Origin: Deltaproteobacteria bacterium
Lineage (GTDB): Bacteria > Desulfobacterota > Desulfobacteria > Desulfobacterales > G020354645
NCBI GenBank assembly: GCA_020354645.1
Contig: CP070652.1
Location: forward strand, 1,919,051 to 1,970,517
Length of the DNA stretch: 51,467 nucleotides
Direction: 5' to 3'
Part shown: piece after piece, positions 26,289 through 35,797 of the stretch
Layout: every line of letters begins with the position of its first letter
How positions within the stretch are numbered: the stretch's first letter is position 1
Translations under genes and position numbers: made by a program
Notes under the pieces: generated by a model
What the model saw: the letters and a program-made list of their open reading frames with translations, nothing else
Database searches by the model: none
Told to the model about the DNA's origin: nothing

Positions 26289-26435
26289 GATGTACTCATT
26301 TGCAAGGCATCGAGGTTGAAGCTGTTGTCCAAAGTCTTTTCGATTTTTTCATGAAATATTATGGAATTATAACAATTGGTTGCATTCTTGCGAGCAACAA
26401 GAAAGTTAACATTTATTAAAGCATTGATCTAATAA

Positions 26436-26894
26436 TTATACCCTTATCTTTTGATATGCTTCCTGTATTTCCTTAAAACGCTTATCAGCCAGCTTTTGAA
26501 ATTCATCTCCGAGGTGGGCGACTTTATCCGGGTGATATCTGTTTACCAGTTGACGGTAAGCCTTTTTGATCTCTTCCTGGGACGCATTTCTGTCAACACC
26601 AAGGACAGTATAAGGATCTTTGACAGTAGTTTCTTCTTCAAACTGGTTTTGCCGATGATACGACGTACTTTCACCGTTAGCTGTTCCTTTTTTGTTGTCC
26701 TGAGAGGCTTCTTGGCTTTTCTGGTAGTATTGATAATAGCCTTTGGCCTTCTTTTTTTGCAGGTAAAGATAACGCCATATAAGACCCCATAAGGCAAGGT
26801 CATCAAGCCATCCCCACCCTACAAGAAAATCGGGCAAGATATCATAAGGTAACAGGCTATAAATGATCGCTAATATGATAAATAGAATTTTCAT
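26436..26894 (-). CDS. Membrane-anchored DnaJ-domain protein with DUF1232-like front
   Basis: From ATG 26894 the product has about 152 residues; a longer start at 26921 is also open. The N-terminal hydrophobic part ([33 protein letters not shown]) is the DUF1232/YkvA signature. A basic linker with [14 protein letters not shown] follows, then a complete J-domain ([24 protein letters not shown]) with HPD. A membrane-tethered J-protein would stimulate a DnaK-type chaperone at the inner membrane. It diverges from the AmmeMemoRadiSam operon. Confidence 0.85.
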   Translation of the reverse strand: MKILFIILAIIYSLLPYDILPDFLVGWGWLDDLALWGLIWRYLYLQKKKAKGYYQYYQKSQEASQDNKKGTANGESTSYHRQNQFEEETTVKDPYTVLGVDRNASQEEIKKAYRQLVNRYHPDKVAHLGDEFQKLADKRFKEIQEAYQKIRV

Positions 26895-26969
26895 ATCGAT
26901 TAGAATATAAATGAAACCCACATACAGGTCAATGGGAAGGATTTTCCAGGCAAACAGATAAAATTGACC

Positions 26970-26999
26970 TTGTCTCCTGCCTTAAATTATTGCTATATT
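26970..26999 (+). promoter_or_regulatory. Candidate sigma-70 promoter of the AmmeMemoRadiSam operon
   Basis: TTGTCT (26970-26975), an 18-base spacer and TATATT (26994-26999) stand about 35 bases before the ATG at 27034. Four and five of six bases match consensus. Confidence 0.4.
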
Positions 27000-27033
27000 A
27001 TTAGCCGTTCAACTAACACAGGGTGGTGCTTTG

Positions 27034-28521
27034 ATGAAAACCTTCTCTTTTTATTTTAGAATCTTGTATGTCGCATTTATCCTGGCGGTACTCTGGTGTG
27101 ACTCTGCCGTTGCAGATGATATTCGGAAACCCGTGGTGGCAGGACTTTGGTACCCCGGCAACCGTCAGCAACTGGAGCAGGTGATTGAACACTTCACTGC
27201 GCAAGCCCAGCAAACCCGTGTGAATATCCCTGCCGATAAATCGCTGAAAGCCCTTATTCTGCCGCATGCAGGCTACGTCTATTCGGGCTTAACGGCAGCC
27301 CATTCTTCGCTGGTGCTGAAGGGAAAGCAATATCATAAGGTCATCCTGCTGGGACCGGACCACCGCGCCGGTTTTAGCAACGGCGCCATCAGCGATGTAA
27401 AAGCCTATCAAACACCCTTCGGACTGGTCAGGCTGCATGCGGATGCAGCGAGGTTACGCCTCAATACAGCGCTTTTTCGCTCCTCGGCGACCTCCGACCG
27501 CAGCGAACATTCTCTGGAAGTTATCGTTCCTTTTTTGCAGTTCTATTTGGAAGAATTTGAGCTTGTTCCCATTGTCCTCGGTCCGTCAAACATCGACCAG
27601 ATGGAGACCGCAATTGATCCTTTGCTGGATGATGATACCCTGCTGGTAATCAGCTCGGATCTTTCTCATTTTCTGCCCTATTCCGATGCGGTGGCCAAAG
27701 ACAGGGAAACAATTGATATGATCTTGGCGCATAAGTCAGACAATCTTGTTAAACAACATGATAGAGCTTGTGGTAGAACACCCATACTAGTCTTGCTGCA
27801 GTTAGCTCGCCGCCACCAGTGGGATGCGGTTCTGCTTCATTATTCAAACAGTGGCGACACCGCCGGGGGTAAGGACCGGGTGGTTGGCTATGCCGCTATT
27901 GCTTTTTACGGCAAGGCGCATGTTTCAGGCCTGAAATCCGTCGATCCTCATACATTTACGGAAAAACAGGGCCAGGATCTCGTAAAATTGGCCCGGCGAA
28001 CCATTATGGATCGGCTAGGTCTCAAGATCGATTCATCCATTTTGTTAAACGATTTGAAAAATCCTTGCTACCAGAAACGGTGTGGAACTTTTGTTACCTT
28101 AAAAAAAGACGGCCAACTGCGCGGCTGTATCGGCAATCTTTCTCCAAATGATTCGGTGCTGGAGTGCGTCAAACAAAATGCCGTCAATGCCGCCTTCCGT
28201 GATCCCCGTTTCCCCCCCTTGAGGCCTGATGAACTGGAAAAAATTAGCATTTCAGTCAGCATACTGACCGAGCCGCAGCCGCTTGAATACACACAAAGTT
28301 CCGAATTGCTCACCAGATTGCGAGCGCATGAGGACGGCGTAATTATCCGAAAGGCAAACGCTGGTGCAACATTCCTACCCCAGGTGTGGGAACAACTGCC
28401 CAGACCGGAAAAATTTCTCACCCAACTTTGCCTAAAAGCTGGACTGCCGCCCGATGCATGGCAGAATTCCAAACTGGAAGTTTGGACTTACCAGGTTCAA
28501 TATTTTGAAGAACAAAAATGA
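27034..28521 (+). CDS. AmmeMemoRadiSam system: MEMO1-AMMECR1 fusion with signal peptide
   Basis: The 495-residue protein fuses the two non-radical components of the AmmeMemoRadiSam system. A Sec-type signal peptide (1-27, ending DSAVA) comes first. The MEMO1 domain (about 30-300) keeps metal-ligand candidates His78 (HAGYVYSG), His110 (GPDHR) and Cys246 (ACGRTPI), matching the His/His/Cys site of human MEMO1, plus SSDLSH at 208-212. The AMMECR1 domain (about 305-490) has its signature LRGCIG at 362-367 and FRDPRFPPL. The pairing with the radical SAM partner is well known, but the activity is not. The signal peptide implies that the fusion works outside the cytoplasm. Confidence 0.92.
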   Translation: MKTFSFYFRILYVAFILAVLWCDSAVADDIRKPVVAGLWYPGNRQQLEQVIEHFTAQAQQTRVNIPADKSLKALILPHAGYVYSGLTAAHSSLVLKGKQYHKVILLGPDHRAGFSNGAISDVKAYQTPFGLVRLHADAARLRLNTALFRSSATSDRSEHSLEVIVPFLQFYLEEFELVPIVLGPSNIDQMETAIDPLLDDDTLLVISSDLSHFLPYSDAVAKDRETIDMILAHKSDNLVKQHDRACGRTPILVLLQLARRHQWDAVLLHYSNSGDTAGGKDRVVGYAAIAFYGKAHVSGLKSVDPHTFTEKQGQDLVKLARRTIMDRLGLKIDSSILLNDLKNPCYQKRCGTFVTLKKDGQLRGCIGNLSPNDSVLECVKQNAVNAAFRDPRFPPLRPDELEKISISVSILTEPQPLEYTQSSELLTRLRAHEDGVIIRKANAGATFLPQVWEQLPRPEKFLTQLCLKAGLPPDAWQNSKLEVWTYQVQYFEEQK

Positions 28522-30637
28522 CAGCGCCATTTCGCGAGTAGTATTTACTACCGGAATTTCATCAGTCGTAACCCAGCTGTTAACCATTCGCGAATTTCTA
28601 ACCCAATTCCAGGGTAATGAAATCGTCATCGCCCTTATCCTGTTTAACTGGCTGATGCTGGGCGGCATTGGTACCCTCCTGGCCCGTCTCGTGTCCCGGA
28701 ACTACTGGCAGGCCAGAGCCAACCGGCTCGTTTGGCTGTCTTTGTGTTTGGCCTGCGTCCCCCCTTTGCAAATCCTCACCATTCGTGTACTGCGGGATGT
28801 ATTCTTTATCCATGGCAGTTCGGTCGGCTTTTACCCGACGCTGGCATACACACTTTTTATGATCACGCCTTACAGCCTGCTGGTCGGTTTTGTGCTGCCA
28901 TACAGTTTATTCGTGCTCCGTTCCGAAAACCCGAGTTATCCCGGCGCCCGGATCTATATCATAGACAATTTGGGTGACGTCTCCGGGGGGGCCCTGTTTT
29001 CTTTTATTTTGGTTTTTGTGTTCACGCCCATGCAAGCGATTTTGTTGGCAAATTTGCCGCTCTTGGCGGCGTGTATCCTGCTGTTTCGGGTTCATCGCCG
29101 TCCCCATGCGGGTTTTTACGTTGGAACGGCTTTGGTACTGGCTGTTTTGATTACGGGCCTATTCATGGAAACCCCATCACTGGCGACCGCAGAGGGAAAA
29201 CTGGTTCACTATCGGGATTCGCTGTATGGACGCATTACGATTTACCAAGACCAGGAACAATTCACCCTTTTTGAGGATGGTACTCCTGTTTTCAGCAGCC
29301 AGAATTTGGTAATGGCGGAAGAAACCATCCACTATCCGCTGTCTCAACCGGAAAAGCCTCGCCGCATCTTGTTGATATCCGCTGAAGGCGGTGTGATGAC
29401 GGAATTGGAAAAATACAGTTTTGAAAGAGTGGATTATGTGGAACTCAATCCGGCCGTTACCGCTGCGCTTCTGCGATATGGTTTGATCAAAAAAATTCCC
29501 GGTTTAAACATTATCCACCAGGATGGACGGGCATTTCTGTCAAAAACAAATAATACGTATGACGCAATTATTGTCAATCTGCCGGAACCCGAAACTTTCC
29601 AGATCAACCGGTTCTACACTGATCAGTTTTTTAAATTAGTTAAGCGCCACCTCTCATCCAAGGGGATATTAAGTTTTTCCATGCAAGGATTTGACAACTA
29701 CCTTGCCGACCCACAACGATTAAAATTATCTTCACTTTATAATACCGTAACCCAGTATTTTGAATATGTTCTGCTGTTGCCCGGACAGAAAATCTACTTC
29801 CTCTGCAGTGCCGAACCAATCAATCAGGACATACCGGCACTTTTGACATCTAAGGGCATAACTACGGAATATGTCCAGGGATATTACTACGGCAATCTGA
29901 CCACTGAGCGGATAAGACGCCTCAATGAATTGTTGGATCCGACCGTTCCAAAAAACTTCGATAAAACCCCCCATTTAATGCGCCTGATGTTTTTCCAATG
30001 GTTTGCCAAGTATTCAACATCTCCGCATGCCTTCGTGATTGTGCTTCTGGTGCTGTGCCTGATATATTTGATTCGGATCAGCCGGGAGGAATTTGTGCTT
30101 TTCTCAACCGGCTGCATGACCATGGGCAGCGAAATACTGGTGATATTTGCTTTTCAGATTTTTTTCGGGTATATATATTTTCAGATCGGAATCATAATTA
30201 CGGTCTTCTTGGCCGGCCTTTTACCCGGTGCTATATTCGGAAATAAGCTGGCCGATCGCGGAAGTCACCTATTAACCTTCAGCGATGGTTTGCTAATCCT
30301 GCTGCTGGGAGGTTTTCTGATAGCGCTGATCTTAGCAGCCGATCATTTACCGATCATCTTTTTCCTTCTTTTCGGTTTTGTCGTATCCTTAATCTGTGGG
30401 TTTCAGTTTCCGGTAGCACTTCGTGTAAGAGGAGACGATAATCCGGCCGCAACCCGCTTTTTTTCAGCGGATTTAATCGGCGCCGCTGCAGGAACCCTTT
30501 TTACCAGTGTGTTTCTCATACCCTATTTCGGGATTTTATGGGCTGCGGTCGGATTAATCGGTTTGAAATTTCTGAGCTTGATGATCATAGGAAGCGTTCA
30601 TGGAAAAAATCACGCGACGACAGTTTCTTTATTGTAG
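28505..30637 (+). CDS. Polytopic spermidine-synthase-like protein
   Basis: About 710 residues from TTG 28505, or 727 from ATG 28454. About seven N-terminal helices are followed by a soluble Rossmann domain of spermidine-synthase type (LVHYRDSLYGRITIY, LFEDGTPVFSS, LLISAEGGVMTEL, VDYVELNPAV, YDAIIVNLPEPET), and then about seven C-terminal helices. The usual GGGDGG loop is altered. The aminopropyltransferase Asp motif (DSxDP) reads NLPEP, so classical polyamine synthesis is unlikely. It overlaps the MEMO1-AMMECR1 stop by 17 bases and the radical SAM start by 38, implying one coupled operon. Confidence 0.85.
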   Translation: MKNKNDSAISRVVFTTGISSVVTQLLTIREFLTQFQGNEIVIALILFNWLMLGGIGTLLARLVSRNYWQARANRLVWLSLCLACVPPLQILTIRVLRDVFFIHGSSVGFYPTLAYTLFMITPYSLLVGFVLPYSLFVLRSENPSYPGARIYIIDNLGDVSGGALFSFILVFVFTPMQAILLANLPLLAACILLFRVHRRPHAGFYVGTALVLAVLITGLFMETPSLATAEGKLVHYRDSLYGRITIYQDQEQFTLFEDGTPVFSSQNLVMAEETIHYPLSQPEKPRRILLISAEGGVMTELEKYSFERVDYVELNPAVTAALLRYGLIKKIPGLNIIHQDGRAFLSKTNNTYDAIIVNLPEPETFQINRFYTDQFFKLVKRHLSSKGILSFSMQGFDNYLADPQRLKLSSLYNTVTQYFEYVLLLPGQKIYFLCSAEPINQDIPALLTSKGITTEYVQGYYYGNLTTERIRRLNELLDPTVPKNFDKTPHLMRLMFFQWFAKYSTSPHAFVIVLLVLCLIYLIRISREEFVLFSTGCMTMGSEILVIFAFQIFFGYIYFQIGIIITVFLAGLLPGAIFGNKLADRGSHLLTFSDGLLILLLGGFLIALILAADHLPIIFFLLFGFVVSLICGFQFPVALRVRGDDNPAATRFFSADLIGAAAGTLFTSVFLIPYFGILWAAVGLIGLKFLSLMIIGSVHGKNHATTVSLL

Positions 30638-31796
30638 TGCAGCGTTTCTTTCATCCACCCTGCCCGCGCAAGCATTCTTTGCCGCAAAAAAGAATTTACA
30701 GTCGGGAGCGGCGGATATCCGCGGCAAGGTATTTAAGGGGGATGCCCCTGATAGCCTCTGGAAGTGGTCCCATGAAGGCCATCTTTATAAAAAGTTGTCC
30801 GACAGCAAGGTGGTTTGCGGCATCTGTCCCAACCGCTGTATTCTGGCCGAGGGTGATCGCAGTGTCTGCCGCTCAAAGGTCAATATCGGCGGGAAATTGT
30901 ACAGCTTGACCTACGGTAATCCCTGCGCGGTAAATGTCGATCCCATTGAAAAGAAGCCGCTCTACCATTTCAAACCCAAATCAAAAGCTTTTTCAGTGGC
31001 AACTGCCGGATGCAATTTTCGCTGTCTGAACTGTCAAAATTATGAAATTTCCCAGGCCAAACCGCATGAAGTCCGCCAATACGAACTATTCCCGCAAGAT
31101 GTTGTCAATGAAACTCTACGTGCCGGGGCTGAGTGCATCGCATACACCTATTCGGAACCGATTACTTTTTATGAATACATGATCGACACTGCACGTTTGG
31201 CAAGAGAAAATCATATCTATAACCTCTTGATTTCAAACGGATATATTAATCGAAAACCGTTGCTGGAACTCTGTAAGGTTTTGGATGGCGCCAATGTCAA
31301 TCTCAAGTCATTAAGTGATGACATCTATCGAAAATTAAACGGCGGTCGTCTGCAACCGGTCCTCAACACCTTCAAGACTTTGCATGAGCAGGGTGTTCAC
31401 TTTGAAATGACAAATTTGGTGGTTCCGGGCTATGTGGATGATGATGATATGGTCAAAGAGATGTGCCAGTGGATACTGACAAATTTAGGACCGGATTATC
31501 CTCTCCATTTTTTGCGTTTTTTCCCGCGTTACAAACTCAACCGCATACCCCCCACCCCGGTTTCAACCCTGGAGCGCTTCCGAGAGATGGCTATCCAGGA
31601 AGGAATCCGTTACGTGTATCTTGGTAATGTTCCGAATCATGAAGGGAACAATACCTTTTGCCACAACTGCAAAAAACTTTTGATCAAACGCCTGGGCTAC
31701 TTTATTCCCCAGAATAATTTGATGGGAAACCGGTGTAAGTTTTGCAAAACGGTGATCCCCGGCGTATGGCACGATGAGTCCGACAAGGCAGTTTAA
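30600..31796 (+). CDS. amrS: AmmeMemoRadiSam radical SAM enzyme with Tat-type signal
   Basis: The 398-residue protein opens with TRRQFLYCSAAFLSSTLPAQAFFA, a twin-arginine pattern followed by a hydrophobic stretch. Then come a Cys cluster C73-x2-C76-x3-C80 and C90, the radical SAM triad C138-x3-C142-x2-C145 (AGCNFRCLNCQN), the TYSEP and ISNGY segments of AmrS, and a C-terminal CHNC...CKFC ribbon. Family members cleave SAM with a [4Fe-4S] cluster. Their target in this system is unknown. A Tat signal would allow export of the folded cluster protein, but where SAM and electrons would come from is unclear. A non-cleaved anchor is the alternative. Confidence 0.92.
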   Translation: MEKITRRQFLYCSAAFLSSTLPAQAFFAAKKNLQSGAADIRGKVFKGDAPDSLWKWSHEGHLYKKLSDSKVVCGICPNRCILAEGDRSVCRSKVNIGGKLYSLTYGNPCAVNVDPIEKKPLYHFKPKSKAFSVATAGCNFRCLNCQNYEISQAKPHEVRQYELFPQDVVNETLRAGAECIAYTYSEPITFYEYMIDTARLARENHIYNLLISNGYINRKPLLELCKVLDGANVNLKSLSDDIYRKLNGGRLQPVLNTFKTLHEQGVHFEMTNLVVPGYVDDDDMVKEMCQWILTNLGPDYPLHFLRFFPRYKLNRIPPTPVSTLERFREMAIQEGIRYVYLGNVPNHEGNNTFCHNCKKLLIKRLGYFIPQNNLMGNRCKFCKTVIPGVWHDESDKAV

Positions 31797-31893
31797 TTAT
31801 CATCCAATATCTAAATCCTATCTGTTCTTCGGATACCCTATTATTCATGTGACGATTGCGCTGATAACTGTTGCATAGTTAATAACATGACAT

Positions 31894-32895
31894 TCACCCG
31901 CCATCATCATCTTCATCTTTATACGCTCTTTTTTTAATTAAAAAACGTATGAAACCGGCAATGGTCAAAATTGCTGCCAGAACAAACAGCACTTCATAAA
32001 TGTATGTGGCCAGAAAGGTAATTAAGCGGGTGCGATTTTTAAGCTGACGCTGCCACTTGCTTTCAAGCTCATTGAATGAGATCGAAAAGCTCTTGTATAG
32101 AGCCGTATCGAAATCTTGGCCGGCTTTAAGATGGTTGAGTAAATTTAAAACGCCCTTCCTGCCGTAATGCTTTTCAATATACCCCACCACACTTTTGCTT
32201 TCTTCATAAGCCAGCCATAGCGACCGCCTGTCCCGGGGAAAGCTATGCGTTAATTCACTCAGCGGCATATAATTCCCTGCCAGAATGGCATCATCCAGAG
32301 ACTGGCGTTTTGAATTCATAAGTAGTTCCACCATACCGTCGCTGACCCATTGTGCGATCCCTTCATCGAGCCACTTGGGCAGCTGTCCATCGCGGATATG
32401 ATGATGGAGCATCAAGTGACAGATTTCATGCTTCAGGGTTCTCTCAAGGAAAGACGGCCAACGGCTCATTTTGGAATAGTCAATGATGATGAGATCTCTT
32501 TGCGGAACGGCTAATGCAACAATATAACTATAACCGGTTATCCTTCTAAATTCATTATTATTTTTTGCAATGACAACAATGGCTTTTTCTTCGTATTGCC
32601 AGCCAAAAATTTGTTCAAGTACTGCTTTTGATTCTTTATATAATTCTGCCGTTTCCTGGGCGGCATTTATTAAGGATGGCGCATGGTGTATGATCACTTC
32701 AGCAGTTGAGAGCATATTCATGCGGGCGCCAACAAAGTGCTGGTTGCAGATGATGAAAAAAACAATCAGCACAAACAATCGCTTGATAATGATTTTACCT
32801 TTAATTTTCAAAGTTTTTAAACCAGTTAACTTCACGAAATGTTTATTATACACTTGAGTTTTTATGTCCGGCAATGATCCTTTTTCCGACGGCAT
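31894..32895 (-). CDS. Peptidase-MA-like gluzincin, membrane anchored
   Basis: The 333-residue protein has an N-terminal membrane segment (about 38-55), an exported domain with the zinc motif HEICH (TLKHEICHLMLHH) and the downstream Glu of a gluzincin (KWLDEGIAQWVSDG). A C-terminal membrane helix (about 292-317) and an Asp-rich tail complete it. The first 30 residues before the membrane segment look unneeded, so the true start may be an internal TTG. The gene begins on the last base of the dctM-like stop, so it belongs to the TRAP transcript. That pairing suggests envelope maintenance or substrate processing, which is inference. Confidence 0.8.
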   Translation of the reverse strand: MPSEKGSLPDIKTQVYNKHFVKLTGLKTLKIKGKIIIKRLFVLIVFFIICNQHFVGARMNMLSTAEVIIHHAPSLINAAQETAELYKESKAVLEQIFGWQYEEKAIVVIAKNNNEFRRITGYSYIVALAVPQRDLIIIDYSKMSRWPSFLERTLKHEICHLMLHHHIRDGQLPKWLDEGIAQWVSDGMVELLMNSKRQSLDDAILAGNYMPLSELTHSFPRDRRSLWLAYEESKSVVGYIEKHYGRKGVLNLLNHLKAGQDFDTALYKSFSISFNELESKWQRQLKNRTRLITFLATYIYEVLFVLAAILTIAGFIRFLIKKRAYKDEDDDGG

Positions 32896-34193
32896 TACCT
32901 GACCAAAAAGAGGCTCAAGGCAGGGATGTAGGTAATTAAAACCAAGAATAAAATCATTAACAACAGATAGGGCAAAGATGCGCGGTAAAGCAAGGTTACA
33001 GGTTTTTGAAATCTAATGCTGGAGATAAAAAGATTTATGCCGACGGGCGGTGTCGAATATCCGATTTCAAGGTTTATCAAAAAAATAACACACAAGTGAA
33101 TGGGATCAATGCCATATTTCAGAGCGATTGGGACAATGATGGGCACAACAATAACGATGGCTGAAAAAATATCCATAATACATCCCACCGCTAACAAAAA
33201 TACATTTAATCCCGCCAGAAACAGATATTTATTTTGTGTCAACGCACTCAAACCGGCAATAATCTGATCGGGTATCTTTTCGTCAACCAGATAGCCCGTT
33301 AATCCCAGGGCAACACCAAGAATCACGATAATTGCACCTGACAACACCGCACTTTCGATCATGATACCTGGCAATTGCATAAAAAATGAAACTTCTCTGA
33401 GAATAAAACATTCGACGATGATAACATACAATAAAATCAGGGCCGATACTTCAGCAATGGTCGCAAAACCGCCATAGACCCCGATTATTAGGATAACGAT
33501 AATCGGCCACTCCCAAATTCCTTCCCAAAAAGCATCTTTGACTCGAGTCAAAGACGCAGCTCTGCCGGTGTTCTCCGTTTTATTTGGCTTGCCCGCATAA
33601 AAAAGTTGGTGACAAAAAACATACAGGGACAATACCAATACTAAAAGGATCCCGGGTATAAGCGCTGCTTTGAAAATTTGCCGAATATCGATCTGATTTA
33701 CAACGCCGTAGAGGATTACCGGCAGGCTGGGGGGAAATAGCAGGCCCAGGCTGCCCGAGGTCGTGAGCAGCCCCAGGGTAAAGTTTTTATGATACAAGCT
33801 TTGACGTAAGATAGGGTATAAAACCGAGCCTAAAGCCACTATCGTGACACCGCTAGCCCCTGTCAGCGCCGTAAAAAAGGCACAGGAACCTATCGCTGCA
33901 ATAGCCAAACCCCCCGGCAGCCATCCTATCAGGGTTTGCATGAAATTCATAAACCGTTTAGGAGCTTTGGTTTCGGTCAGCAAGCAACCGGCAAAGGTAA
34001 AAAGCGGCAATGCCACCAGCACCGGCATAGACGCCAGCCGGTTCATTTCGATAATGATCAGCTGGAGAGAGGACCATTCGTAATTGATTGAATACAAGCA
34101 GACTGCCGTGAAAGCGGCCACAATTGTAAACAGGGGCGCCTCGAAAAGGGCAAAGCCGATAATGAAAAAAATCGACAGATAAAACAGATTCAT
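32895..34193 (-). CDS. TRAP transporter large permease (DctM-like)
   Basis: The 432-residue protein has about 12 hydrophobic helices and family segments such as LPLFTFAGCLLTE, GSCAFFTALTGASGVTI, TTSGSLGLLFPPSLPVILYG and LEIGYSTPPVGINLF. It forms the ion-coupled channel of a tripartite ATP-independent periplasmic transporter, driven by sodium or proton gradients. It is flanked by its small permease and binding protein, all on the minus strand in the order dctP, dctQ, dctM. Confidence 0.95.
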   Translation of the reverse strand: MNLFYLSIFFIIGFALFEAPLFTIVAAFTAVCLYSINYEWSSLQLIIIEMNRLASMPVLVALPLFTFAGCLLTETKAPKRFMNFMQTLIGWLPGGLAIAAIGSCAFFTALTGASGVTIVALGSVLYPILRQSLYHKNFTLGLLTTSGSLGLLFPPSLPVILYGVVNQIDIRQIFKAALIPGILLVLVLSLYVFCHQLFYAGKPNKTENTGRAASLTRVKDAFWEGIWEWPIIVILIIGVYGGFATIAEVSALILLYVIIVECFILREVSFFMQLPGIMIESAVLSGAIIVILGVALGLTGYLVDEKIPDQIIAGLSALTQNKYLFLAGLNVFLLAVGCIMDIFSAIVIVVPIIVPIALKYGIDPIHLCVIFLINLEIGYSTPPVGINLFISSIRFQKPVTLLYRASLPYLLLMILFLVLITYIPALSLFLVR

Positions 34194-34261
34194 TGCGTTT
34201 ACTTTATTTCAGACTGTAAAGCGTTTTAAGTTAAATCTTTAATTTAGAAATAGATCATATA

Positions 34262-34714
34262 CTATTTAATATAATATATTATTTTTACGCCATACCTAAA
34301 AAATGATATCGCGAAAAACAGGGGAAAAATTATCGAAAACCACCCCCAGTGTCCAAAAATGTCGATTTCATTTCTTAAGAACTCCAACGCGGTCCAGAAC
34401 AGTATCCCCATCACCGCCATGCCGAATAGACAGGTGGTAAGGTTGGCCCAAAAACGTGTGCGTTGGTTGCAAAATCGAAGCAGCAAATCGATCTTGATAT
34501 GCCGCTGTCTTCTTAATGCCAGCGTGGCCCCGATCAATGCCAGCCACAAAACCAGTACCGGTAACATTTCCAGTATTTTCTGAGAAGAATAATTAAAGAG
34601 ATTGCGCGAAAGGATATTGAAACATATCAATAGGATAAGCGCTGTATATAGTACAACCGCCAGGCTTTTTTCAACGGCTGCCAAGCCATCGTCGACTTTT
34701 TGAATAAGTTTCAT
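34262..34714 (-). CDS. TRAP transporter small permease (DctQ-like)
   Basis: The 150-residue protein has four membrane helices and the DctQ-typical W-L-A-x-x-GA-x-x-ALRRQRHIKIDLL stretch between helices two and three. It pairs with the large permease and positions the binding protein. It starts 27 bp after the dctP-like gene. Confidence 0.9.
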   Translation of the reverse strand: MKLIQKVDDGLAAVEKSLAVVLYTALILLICFNILSRNLFNYSSQKILEMLPVLVLWLALIGATLALRRQRHIKIDLLLRFCNQRTRFWANLTTCLFGMAVMGILFWTALEFLRNEIDIFGHWGWFSIIFPLFFAISFFRYGVKIIYYIK

Positions 34715-34741
34715 TCCCTTCTTTCAGAGAAAGTCGTTTGT

Positions 34742-35761
34742 TTAGGAGGATTTTCGGTAGGTTTTCAAAATGTTTTGAACTTTCTGGAAAAGCTCCACCG
34801 GATAAAGATCACCCATGTGTTTCTGATAAATCTTTTTGGCATTTTTTTTCAATGAAAGGATTTGGGTTTGCGATGGATTTTCAAGCACAATCCCGATCTC
34901 TTTTAAGACCTTCAATGCTTCGATGTTCTCCTTTCGGGCCAGCCCAATCAGCTCATTGCAAAATTTCCGCGATACCTCACGCAATATCGCCTGATTATTT
35001 TTCGATAAGGTGTCGAAAATATCCTTTTTGAGCAATAATGCACCGGTGGAATTTACCATCGGATAATTCAACATGTACTGAATCTTGGAATGCCACTGAA
35101 ATGCGATGGCTGCCAAAGGGGGAGAATAGAATGAATTTATCATGCCGGTTTCAAGTCCGGTATTCACATCTGCTAAATGCAGCGGATATGATTTAATCCC
35201 GAAAACCTCAAAACTGGTTCTTGCAACCTGATCTCCTTTCCATACCCACATTTTGACCGGCTTAAAACCCTCAGGCCCAGACATATGGACTTTGGAAAAA
35301 AAGTAGACAAGACCGGCCTCGGCAAAACCAAGCAGGATATAACCCTTTCTTTCAAAAGCATCTGCAAATTCATCAAAAAGCGTTTCCCTAACGAGGTCGA
35401 TTTCCCGGGAATTTTCAAATAATAACGGAGCCTCCAGGATACGAACCTTGGGTACGATTATTCCGAGCCCGACACCCGAAAAGCCGGCAGCGTGAATGCG
35501 GCTGATACGCATCTTCCGCAGAACATCGAATTCATCTCCGCTGATACCGCCGGCATAGATTTTGAACTCAACCGCACCGGTTGTTTTATTCTGAACCTCC
35601 CGGGCCATTCTGTATAAAACGTTTGTCCAGGCGCTTCCCTCAGGCGTGATCAGGGATACCTTGATGACTGTAGTTGCGGTTAAAATATCAGCGCCTCCCA
35701 GAATCAATGCCGCTGTGATAAACAGCAGACAAAATAAATTGGGCCTGGATCTTTTTCTCAT
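34742..35761 (-). CDS. TRAP substrate-binding protein (DctP-like)
   Basis: The 339-residue protein starts with a signal peptide (about 1-30) and then shows the DctP core: IKVSLITPEGSAWTNVLYRMAREV, GGISGDEFDVLRKMRISRIHA, LEAPLLF and KMWVWKGDQVARTSFEVFGIKSYPL. The last holds the conserved Arg that clamps substrate carboxylates. It captures an organic acid in the periplasm; the exact substrate is not readable. Unusual Phe- and Tyr-rich positions around residues 125-135 may shape the pocket. Confidence 0.93.
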   Translation of the reverse strand: MRKRSRPNLFCLLFITAALILGGADILTATTVIKVSLITPEGSAWTNVLYRMAREVQNKTTGAVEFKIYAGGISGDEFDVLRKMRISRIHAAGFSGVGLGIIVPKVRILEAPLLFENSREIDLVRETLFDEFADAFERKGYILLGFAEAGLVYFFSKVHMSGPEGFKPVKMWVWKGDQVARTSFEVFGIKSYPLHLADVNTGLETGMINSFYSPPLAAIAFQWHSKIQYMLNYPMVNSTGALLLKKDIFDTLSKNNQAILREVSRKFCNELIGLARKENIEALKVLKEIGIVLENPSQTQILSLKKNAKKIYQKHMGDLYPVELFQKVQNILKTYRKSS

Positions 35762-35797
35762 TTTAAGCCTTTGATAACAAAAAATAGCTTGACGATT

